Assembly (NCBI GenBank): GCA_910588795.1
Contig: CAJURI010000037.1
Span: forward strand, 1-25,713
From: an uncultured Duncaniella sp.
GTDB taxonomy: Bacteria > Bacteroidota > Bacteroidia > Bacteroidales > Muribaculaceae
Length of the DNA: 25,713 bases
Direction of reading: 5' to 3'
Positions 1 to 5,913 of the stretch are shown here, one piece after another. Within the stretch, counting starts at the first letter, position 1, and every line of letters begins with the position of its first letter. The translations under genes were made by a program, and so were the position numbers. The notes under the pieces were generated by a model. The model had not been told where the DNA came from, made no database searches, and saw nothing but the letters and a program-made list of their open reading frames with translations.

Positions 1-89
1 ATCGCTCAATTTTACAATCTGAAATCAGTAAGTTGAACTTGCGAAACTTAAATTATTTATTATAGACTGTATGATTATTTATATTGAAT

Positions 90-1322
90 TTAATGCTTCA
101 CTCCGGCCAGACGAGACATGGCCTTGACCGTATTCTCTCTAGTGTTGAAAGCTGTAAGCCTGAAATATCCCTCGCCCGACGGACCGAACCCGCTACCGGG
201 AGTTCCGACTATATGATATCTCTCCAAGAGGTAATCGAAGAACTCCCACGATGACATACCGTCAGGTGTTTTGATCCATATATACGGGGAGTTGACACCT
301 CCCACACACTCATATCCCGCTTCTGCAAGGCTACGACGCATTATGCCTGCATTCTCAAGATAGTAATCGATTGTCTCACGCACCTGACGCTGTCCTTCCT
401 CGCTATACAATGCTTCGGCTCCACGCTGCGTGAGATAGCTTGCTCCATTGAACTTGGTGGTCTGACGGCGTCGCCACAATCCGTTAAGCGACACTTTCCC
501 TCCATCACGGCTGCAGCCCGTGAGACTCTTCGGCACTACGGTATATCCGAGGCGTATACCGGTAAAACCGGCTGTCTTCGAGAAGCTTCTGAACTCTATG
601 GCCACCTCTCTGGCACCCTCGATCTCATAAATCGAGTGAGGCACATCATCCTCCCTGATAAAAGCTTCATAAGCAGCATCAAACAGCAGTAACGCACCGT
701 TATCCCTGCAATATTTCACCCATTTTTCCAATTCCTGACGCGTAAGGGTGGTGCCGGTAGGATTATTGGGATAACACAAGTATATCACATCAGGATTTCC
801 TGTAGGTAGCGCAGGGACGAATCCGTTCTCGGATGTGCACGGGAGATACTCTATTTCACTCCATCTGCCGTCCGGCATAAGCCGTCCGGCACGTCCTCCC
901 ATCACGTTGGTGTCCACATACACAGGATACACAGGATCGGTCACGGCGACACGATTCGTCATCGAAAGTATGTCACCGATATTGCCTGTGTCGCTCTTGG
1001 CTCCGTCGCTGACGAAAACCTCGTCCTCGCTTATCTCTATTCCACGGCGACGGTAATCACACTCCACTATTCTGGATATCAGGAATCCGTATCCCTGTTC
1101 AGGACCATAGCCATGAAATGTATCTGCATGTGCCTCATCCTCCACTGCCCTGTGAAGAGCGTCGGTAACCGCAGGACACAACGGACGGGTAACATCTCCG
1201 ATGCCCATACGTATCACCTCGACTTCTGGATGTGACTCCGTGAATGCTTTGACCTTGCGCGCAACCTCACTGAACAGATACGAGGAAGGCAATCTGGTAA
1301 AATTGTCATTAACCTTAAACAT
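90..1322 (-). CDS. dapL: LL-diaminopimelate aminotransferase
   Basis: This 410-residue cytoplasmic PLP enzyme converts tetrahydrodipicolinate directly to LL-diaminopimelate with glutamate as amino donor, which bypasses the succinylase steps of lysine and peptidoglycan synthesis. It is a fold-type I aminotransferase. The sequence shows YPNNPTGT at about 184-191, the Asp of LLLFDAAYEAF at about 215, and the PLP-lysine motif SFSKTAGFTGIRLGY with Lys249. The N-terminus MFKVNDNFTRLPSSYLF and the length fit the DapL family. It lies 75 bases downstream of dapF on the same strand and I see no strong promoter in the gap, so the two are probably co-transcribed. The DapL-DapF pairing supports the call, since DapF uses the DapL product. 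Confidence is high; a generic class I/II aminotransferase is the only alternative. Confidence 0.95.
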   Translation of the reverse strand: MFKVNDNFTRLPSSYLFSEVARKVKAFTESHPEVEVIRMGIGDVTRPLCPAVTDALHRAVEDEAHADTFHGYGPEQGYGFLISRIVECDYRRRGIEISEDEVFVSDGAKSDTGNIGDILSMTNRVAVTDPVYPVYVDTNVMGGRAGRLMPDGRWSEIEYLPCTSENGFVPALPTGNPDVIYLCYPNNPTGTTLTRQELEKWVKYCRDNGALLLFDAAYEAFIREDDVPHSIYEIEGAREVAIEFRSFSKTAGFTGIRLGYTVVPKSLTGCSRDGGKVSLNGLWRRRQTTKFNGASYLTQRGAEALYSEEGQRQVRETIDYYLENAGIMRRSLAEAGYECVGGVNSPYIWIKTPDGMSSWEFFDYLLERYHIVGTPGSGFGPSGEGYFRLTAFNTRENTVKAMSRLAGVKH

Positions 1323-1397
1323 TGGTCATTTTCACCTTAAAAACATGAATTATATGTAATATGGAAACTCCTATACTCCACACAGAATAAGCATGCG

Positions 1398-2282
1398 TCA
1401 GCTCTTGCGCCGGTATACACCCTGGAACACCTCTTCAGCGGCTCCAGTCATCATCACGTGGCCGTTGCCGGACCACTCTATGTCCAGATCACCGCCACGC
1501 AGCTGCAACGTCACCCGACGTCCTGTACGCCCTGTCAGGGCTGACACTACAGCTGTGGCACACGCTCCCGTGCCGCAGGCAAGGGTCTCGCCTGTGCCAC
1601 GCTCCCACACTCTCATCTTTATGACCTCCGGAGAGACAATCTGGGCAAACTCAATGTTTGCCCGGTCAGGCCACATGGAATGTGTCTCCATATACGGGCC
1701 AAGAAGATCGAACGGCACGGCATCAAGATCATCCACAAAGATCACTCCATGAGGATTGCCCATGGATACAGCCGACACAACATACTCTCCGTAGGGAGTC
1801 ATGACATGCTTTTCTATCACGCGGTCCTCATCCGGGGCAAGGACAGGAATAACATCCTTATCAAAGGATGGCTGCCCCATATCCACTGTCACAGATTTAA
1901 CTTCACCCCCCTCCATATTAAGAGACAAAACCTTGATACCCGAGAGGGTTTCAAGGTTTATGGTATTATTGCGAGACAGGTTGTGGTCATGCACGTATCG
2001 TGCGATACATCTGGAGGCGTTGCCACACATACGGGCTTCCGAGCCATCGTTGTTGAACATCCTCATCCTGAAGTCGGCGACTTCCGAGGGGCATATCAGA
2101 ACTATGCCGTCCCCCCCTACGCCCATGTGGCGGTCACTCATCTCCCGTGCCAGCTCCGGCAGCCGGTCGGGAATCGACTCCATACAATCTATATATATGT
2201 AGTCGTTGCCAATGCCATGCATTTTGGTGAACGTGATCGCCTCAGACGGCGTTTCTTTCTTTAATTTGGCAGTTTTTGTCAT
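1398..2282 (-). CDS. dapF: Diaminopimelate epimerase
   Basis: DapF interconverts LL- and meso-diaminopimelate, supplying meso-DAP for peptidoglycan and lysine. The two catalytic cysteines are visible in MCGNASRC and ACGTGACA (about residues 86 and 236 from the chosen start), together with the N-terminal motif FTKMHGIGNDYIYID and the GNPHGV motif. The ATG at 2282 is preferred over an in-frame TTG three codons upstream. Either choice leaves a roughly 17-residue Lys/Thr-rich extension before the usual family start near FTKMHG, so an internal start is possible but no good site is visible. A consensus Bacteroidota promoter lies about 50 bases upstream at 2332-2362. The gene heads the dapF-dapL pair. 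Confidence 0.95.
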   Translation of the reverse strand: MTKTAKLKKETPSEAITFTKMHGIGNDYIYIDCMESIPDRLPELAREMSDRHMGVGGDGIVLICPSEVADFRMRMFNNDGSEARMCGNASRCIARYVHDHNLSRNNTINLETLSGIKVLSLNMEGGEVKSVTVDMGQPSFDKDVIPVLAPDEDRVIEKHVMTPYGEYVVSAVSMGNPHGVIFVDDLDAVPFDLLGPYMETHSMWPDRANIEFAQIVSPEVIKMRVWERGTGETLACGTGACATAVVSALTGRTGRRVTLQLRGGDLDIEWSGNGHVMMTGAAEEVFQGVYRRKS

Positions 2283-2331
2283 TTTGTCCAATTGTTGCCG
2301 TTTAGGATGGCTGTTTGGTCTCCATCGGCGG

Positions 2332-2362
2332 CAAAGTTAGTCATTCTGCCACAAACCACCAA
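2332..2362 (-). promoter_or_regulatory. Sigma-ABfr promoter for dapF-dapL
   Basis: On the minus strand the -7 box is TAACTTTG at 2339-2332, a perfect TAnnTTTG. A TTG at 2362-2360 sits 20 bases upstream and serves as the -33 element. The predicted start near 2325 gives a leader of about 40 bases before the dapF ATG at 2282. Confidence 0.7.
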
Positions 2363-2415
2363 CAAATTCACATATTTTTTACAAAAAAATATTTAAGCTA
2401 TCCTGTTGCAATAGA

Positions 2416-3753
2416 TCACTTGAACACAAGCGTCCCCACATCCTGAAGTTGCATAGTCATGTCGGGTGACTTTATGTTTTCAAACACAAGCCCTTCGATC
2501 GGCTGTTCCGGCAAGCCCTTGGCATTGATCAGTGCCGGGCATGCCTTGACCGTTATATCCCTGAAAGTCATGTTGCGGAACCTTGGAGTCAACTCTCCTA
2601 CAGCCGGAGCGGGGTAACGCTCGGCCACACTGCCAAGCCACTCTACCGAACCGAGCATGTCGAACTTGAACACCGTCTTACGGCTATTCTCTATCTCCAC
2701 ACGCTCCACCAGAATATTCTCGGCACCCCCGCCTCTCGGGCGGCGTGTCTTGATATAGAACGGGAACGACGGGTGTTCCATAACACAGTCATGCATGTAC
2801 ACGTTACGTATGCCGGCTGCGGTCTCTGTGCCAAGAGTTATGCCACCCACACCGCGTTTCACACGGCAGTTTCGTATCACGACATTTTCAGTGGGGCGCG
2901 CACGCCTCACTCCGTCGATTCCGCGCCCCGACTTCAGGGTGAAGCAGTCGTCACCGCAGTCGAGCGTGGTGTATTCGATAAGAGCATTCACTGACGAGTC
3001 TATGTCTATGCCGTCAGTGCGTCCTCTCCCGAAGCTACTCACCGTGACTCCGCGTATTATGATGTTCTCGCAATATGTCGGGACTATGTTCCAGAATATC
3101 GAGTGCTCGAATGTCACTCCCTCCACAAGTATATTCCGGCTGTTTACAGGTCCGAAAAACACCGGCAGGAACACTTTCTCTCCATTGCTTCCGTCATATA
3201 CACGCCTGTCAAGCGGCATCTTGCCCACCTCTTCGCTTATGCCTCCTTCCTGACGCTGACATATCTCGCAGTCATATTCAGGACCGACAAGCTTTCCCTC
3301 GCCGGAGACGGCTATATTCTCTGCTCCGTCGGCATATATCATCGCACCGAGTGAATACACATCGATACCTTCATTGCGCGCGAGCACCACAGGGAGATAA
3401 TCCTTTATATCGCCGCTGAAATGCAGTTCCGCCCCCTTTTCGAGCCTCAGGCATATATTGCTTCTGAGAGTTATGCGTCCTGTGAGCCACTTTCCGGCCG
3501 GGACAATCACAGTCCCTCCGCCTTTTTCCGACATGCGGTCGATGGTCCTCTGTATTGCGGCGGTCGACATCTTTCCCTCTCTGGCACCACATTTAGCTAT
3601 GCTCATCGAGCGATCCGGGAAAGAAGGCCTTAACAGCGAAGTCATCTCAAACGGAGCCTTAACAGGCTCTATCTCATACGGAATTGTCTGCGCAGCCGCA
3701 CAGCACCACCCCATAAGCAGTGACAATGGCAGCAACAAATTTATGATTTTCAT
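2416..3753 (-). CDS. Secreted GH28-family (polygalacturonase-like) protein with altered active site
   Basis: A 445-residue exported parallel beta-helix protein of glycoside hydrolase family 28, whose members cleave galacturonan or rhamnogalacturonan in pectin. The ATG at 3753 begins a signal peptide (MKIINLLLPLSLLMGWCCAAAQ); a TTG seven codons upstream is in frame but less likely. Family marks present: TDGIDIDSS with Asp247, CGDDCFTLKSG with Asp268-Asp269, and the SGRGIDG...RPTENVVIRNC stretch. The usual G-H-G is G-V-G here (Val302), and the usual R-x-K is Y-I-K (Tyr333, Lys335). The three acidic residues remain. The gene is monocistronic with its own promoter. No SusCD or other carbohydrate-active gene is adjacent, so the substrate cannot be inferred. 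Fold assignment is strong; pectinase activity is uncertain. Confidence 0.85.
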   Translation of the reverse strand: MKIINLLLPLSLLMGWCCAAAQTIPYEIEPVKAPFEMTSLLRPSFPDRSMSIAKCGAREGKMSTAAIQRTIDRMSEKGGGTVIVPAGKWLTGRITLRSNICLRLEKGAELHFSGDIKDYLPVVLARNEGIDVYSLGAMIYADGAENIAVSGEGKLVGPEYDCEICQRQEGGISEEVGKMPLDRRVYDGSNGEKVFLPVFFGPVNSRNILVEGVTFEHSIFWNIVPTYCENIIIRGVTVSSFGRGRTDGIDIDSSVNALIEYTTLDCGDDCFTLKSGRGIDGVRRARPTENVVIRNCRVKRGVGGITLGTETAAGIRNVYMHDCVMEHPSFPFYIKTRRPRGGGAENILVERVEIENSRKTVFKFDMLGSVEWLGSVAERYPAPAVGELTPRFRNMTFRDITVKACPALINAKGLPEQPIEGLVFENIKSPDMTMQLQDVGTLVFK

Positions 3754-3786
3754 CGATTTAAGGATTTTATTCAATATCTGCAGTTA

Positions 3787-3818
3787 CAAAATTACTGTTT
3801 TTTGACTGCATTATCAAA
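3787..3818 (-). promoter_or_regulatory. Sigma-ABfr promoter for the GH28 gene
   Basis: On the minus strand, TTTG at 3818-3815 (-33) is followed after 20 bases by TAATTTTG at 3794-3787, a perfect TAnnTTTG -7 box. The predicted start near 3780 leaves a leader of about 27 bases before the ATG at 3753. That supports the ATG over the upstream TTG, which would lie almost at the transcription start. Confidence 0.75.
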
Positions 3819-3860
3819 CTTACAGATGATTTTGGTTATTATTTCCGTCATATTTATACC

Positions 3861-3889
3861 TTGTAATTGACAAAAAACACTTAATTTCG
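3861..3889 (+). promoter_or_regulatory. Probable promoter for the DUF362 lipoprotein gene
   Basis: TTG at 3861-3863 is followed after 18 bases by TAATTTCG at 3882-3889, a one-base variant of TAnnTTTG. The predicted start lies about 25 bases before the ATG at 3921. It is divergent from the GH28 promoter. Confidence 0.5.
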
Positions 3890-3920
3890 CATATTAAAAA
3901 CTGAACATCAATAATACATT

Positions 3921-4919
3921 ATGAGGAAAACCATCATTACCCTTGCCATGGTGCTGTCCTTGGCATCACTTTCAATGTCATGCAACGGGACAAAGGCCAA
4001 TGCCGGGAACACCGATACCGACAGCACATCGGTGGAAGAGACTGCCACTGTATATTATATCAGAGACATCACTCCCGCCAATCTAGTTAAGATCTACGAG
4101 GCTCTCGGCCGCAAGCCCGAAGGAAAGACAGGCATAAAGATATCCACAGGCGAGTCAAGCAAGTCTAACCAGCTCGACACAGCACTCATAGCCGACCTGG
4201 TACGCGCCATAGGTGGCAATTTCATAGAATGCAACACAGCTTATGCCGGCAATCGCAACACCACTGAAAAGCACTACCGCACCGCCAAAGCCCACGGCTA
4301 TGTCGATCTTGCAGGAGTCGACATCATGGACGGAGAGGGGGAGGTAGAGATCCCTGTGAAAGGGGGCACACACCTCACAAAGGACATCGTGGGTAAAAAT
4401 TTCCTTGACTATGATTTCATAGCCGTGCTCTCCCACTTCAAAGGGCATCAGATGGGCGGTTTCGGCGGTGCCCTAAAAAACATTTCCATAGGGATCGCCT
4501 CCTCCAACGGCAAGGCCTATATCCATAGCGCAGGCAAAACCCAGAACGCAGACAGCATATGGAGCAATGTGGCCGAGCAGGACGCATTCCTTGAATCTAT
4601 GGCCGAAGCATGCAAAGGGGTGATCGACCACATCGGCAAGAACAAGATGCTGTATATCAACGTTGCCAACAACCTGTCCATAGACTGTGACTGCAACGGC
4701 AATCCCGCAGCCCCCGAGATGAAGGACCTCGGCATACTCGCCTCTCTCGATCCGGTGGCACTCGACCGAGCATGCGTGGATATGGTGCTTAACTCCGACG
4801 ATCCGGGCAAGGCACACCTCATAGAGCGCATGAACAAGATGCACGGGCCGCATATACTCGACGCAGCCGAGCGTCTTGGCGTTGGATCCCAAAAATACAA
4901 GCTTGTGGAGCTGAAATAA
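3921..4919 (+). CDS. DUF362 domain lipoprotein-like protein
   Basis: A 332-residue protein with an N-terminal lipoprotein-type signal (MRKTIITLAMVLSLASLSMSC, lipobox Cys21) followed by a Thr/Asn/Asp-rich linker and then a DUF362 domain. The DUF362 mark is HFKGHQMGGFGGALKN at about 173-188. Many DUF362 proteins carry a ferredoxin-type Cys cluster; none is present here, the only local Cys group being CDCNG near residue 256. The function of DUF362 is not established, and members are often redox or iron-sulphur associated. Here the signal implies an envelope location. The gene has its own promoter and a strong terminator, so it is probably monocistronic. Confidence 0.8.
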   Translation: MRKTIITLAMVLSLASLSMSCNGTKANAGNTDTDSTSVEETATVYYIRDITPANLVKIYEALGRKPEGKTGIKISTGESSKSNQLDTALIADLVRAIGGNFIECNTAYAGNRNTTEKHYRTAKAHGYVDLAGVDIMDGEGEVEIPVKGGTHLTKDIVGKNFLDYDFIAVLSHFKGHQMGGFGGALKNISIGIASSNGKAYIHSAGKTQNADSIWSNVAEQDAFLESMAEACKGVIDHIGKNKMLYINVANNLSIDCDCNGNPAAPEMKDLGILASLDPVALDRACVDMVLNSDDPGKAHLIERMNKMHGPHILDAAERLGVGSQKYKLVELK

Positions 4920-4939
4920 CCATCACTCCACTGATGAAT

Positions 4940-4979
4940 CTAAGAGGTCGTTGTTTAAAAACGGCCTCTTAGTTTTTTT
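4940..4979 (+). terminator. Rho-independent terminator after the DUF362 gene (repeat copy 1)
   Basis: A 13-bp stem pairs 4940-4952 with 4960-4972 (one T-G wobble), with a seven-base loop GTTTAAA, and is followed directly by seven Ts at 4973-4979. The arm sequence TAAGAGGTCGTT belongs to a short palindrome family that recurs at 5839, 12011 and 25633. Confidence 0.9.
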
Positions 4980-4993
4980 AACGGTCAGCCACA

Positions 4994-5023
4994 TTGTCTA
5001 TAGTAGAAGATTCATTAACTTTG
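4994..5023 (+). promoter_or_regulatory. Strong sigma-ABfr promoter driving the structured leader
   Basis: TTG at 4994-4996 is followed after 19 bases by TAACTTTG at 5016-5023, a perfect -7 box. The predicted start is near 5030, about 190 bases before the next start codon at 5222, so this promoter makes a long untranslated leader or a separate small RNA. Confidence 0.75.
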
Positions 5024-5029
5024 CATCTT

Positions 5030-5205
5030 CAGAATTGCAATCATGTAATGGATATTGTAGTATAAGCGTGACAGATAAGTGAACCAAGCTACTATAGCAC
5101 TTACAGCCCGCTAATACGCATCACATGGCATTGATGCCTGACGGCTTCAAACGGATCACTTGATGGCGCGTGCCGTAGTTCCGGTTTTACCGCACAGCTT
5201 TTTTT
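5030..5205 (+). ncRNA. Candidate structured leader or small RNA ending in a terminator hairpin
   Basis: The roughly 176 bases between a consensus promoter and a T-run contain several clean helices. 5060-5068 pairs with 5109-5117 (GTAT-A-AGCG with CGCT-A-ATAC, one A-A mismatch). Nested inside, TAAGTG at 5076-5081 pairs with CACTTA at 5098-5103. GCATCA at 5118-5123 pairs with TGATGC at 5132-5137. ACGGC at 5141-5145 can pair with GCCGT at 5172-5176, which would compete with the terminator stem at 5170-5195. I do not recognise a known riboswitch core. It may be an attenuating leader for the gene at 5222 or an independent RNA; its length is in the range of 6S RNA, but I cannot support that name. 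Confidence 0.45.
5170..5205 (+). terminator. Terminator or attenuator hairpin before the secreted protein gene
   Basis: GTGC at 5170-5173 pairs with GCAC at 5192-5195 and GTA at 5175-5177 pairs with TAC at 5188-5190, with one C-C mismatch and a ten-base loop. Seven Ts follow at 5199-5205. The stem is modest, so termination may be partial or conditional. The next start codon is 17 bases downstream of the T-run. Confidence 0.5.
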
Positions 5206-5221
5206 CAAATTCTTCCTCGTC

Positions 5222-5854
5222 ATGAAAACGACTCTTATTTTGGCAATGCTCACCATGATGATATCTGCCATATCTTCTGCACAGAATCCTGTCAAAACAA
5301 GTTTCCGACAGAATGATGACATGCAATTGAGCGGATTGCTCGGATTGCTTGATGCCTGTCAAATCACTGCCACAATACATTATGACGACAATGATGCCCG
5401 ATACTATGAGCTGTGGCTCGTGGAGCAGCACAATGGCAAAACCACGAGGCACATTCTTGGATTCGCGCCTGTCATGCCGGACTCCACCTCAATATGCGTC
5501 ACAACGATGGCTGCGGACTCAGCCACAGTGAATGTATACGTGACGCCATCCAACACACGCCGGCTGGCATGCTCTATCCCTACAGGCAATGCCCTGTTAA
5601 TTGAATGTCATAACGAAAAAGGATATGAATACGGAGACACCATACCGCTGATGGCATACTCAACCGGACATATGAAAAAATATGATCTCGGCAACGGTAA
5701 CATGGTCGACTCATTTGACATATGCGGAGTCAGATATTCAGGACTTCACCCTTCGCAATGGCAATCCAAATTCAACATCACAAATTCACTCTATATTGAA
5801 GCAGTTCCGGTCAAAGAAATGGATTTCAAGAAATTTAAATTTAGAGGTGTTTAA
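5222..5854 (+). CDS. Secreted protein of unknown function, 210 aa
   Basis: I do not recognise this protein. The N-terminus MKTTLILAMLTMMISAISSAQN is a typical Sec signal peptide with probable cleavage near SSA-Q. The mature part (about 190 residues) has alternating hydrophobic/polar stretches that suggest beta structure, with no further membrane segment. Four Cys residues are scattered (near 46, 92, 117 and 129) with another near 168. It is preceded by a long structured leader with a possible attenuator. Its stop codon lies inside a palindromic repeat copy, which encodes the C-terminal Arg-Gly-Val. The gene stands between strong terminator-like structures, suggesting single-gene expression. 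Confidence 0.7.
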   Translation: MKTTLILAMLTMMISAISSAQNPVKTSFRQNDDMQLSGLLGLLDACQITATIHYDDNDARYYELWLVEQHNGKTTRHILGFAPVMPDSTSICVTTMAADSATVNVYVTPSNTRRLACSIPTGNALLIECHNEKGYEYGDTIPLMAYSTGHMKKYDLGNGNMVDSFDICGVRYSGLHPSQWQSKFNITNSLYIEAVPVKEMDFKKFKFRGV

Positions 5855-5870
5855 TAACAACCTCTTAAAT
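5839..5870 (+). repeat. Palindromic repeat copy 2 overlapping a stop codon
   Basis: ATTTA-G-AGGT-GTT at 5839-5851 folds with AAC-A-ACCT-C-TTAAAT up to 5870, with loop TAAT and small bulges. The TAA stop of the upstream gene (5852-5854) lies in the loop. It shares AGAGGT...GTTTAATAAC with the copies at 4940, 12011 and 25633. There is no T-run after it, so terminator activity is uncertain. Confidence 0.65.
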
Positions 5871-5913
5871 GACCAACTGCCTGAACTGCGCCACAAAACT
5901 ATTTAAAATCATA

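Noticed and set aside
5869..5913. Upstream ATG start for the calcium ATPase
   Set aside because: It begins inside the palindromic repeat and adds 15 atypical residues; MSLNKDLRGLTDAEV at 5914 fits the family.
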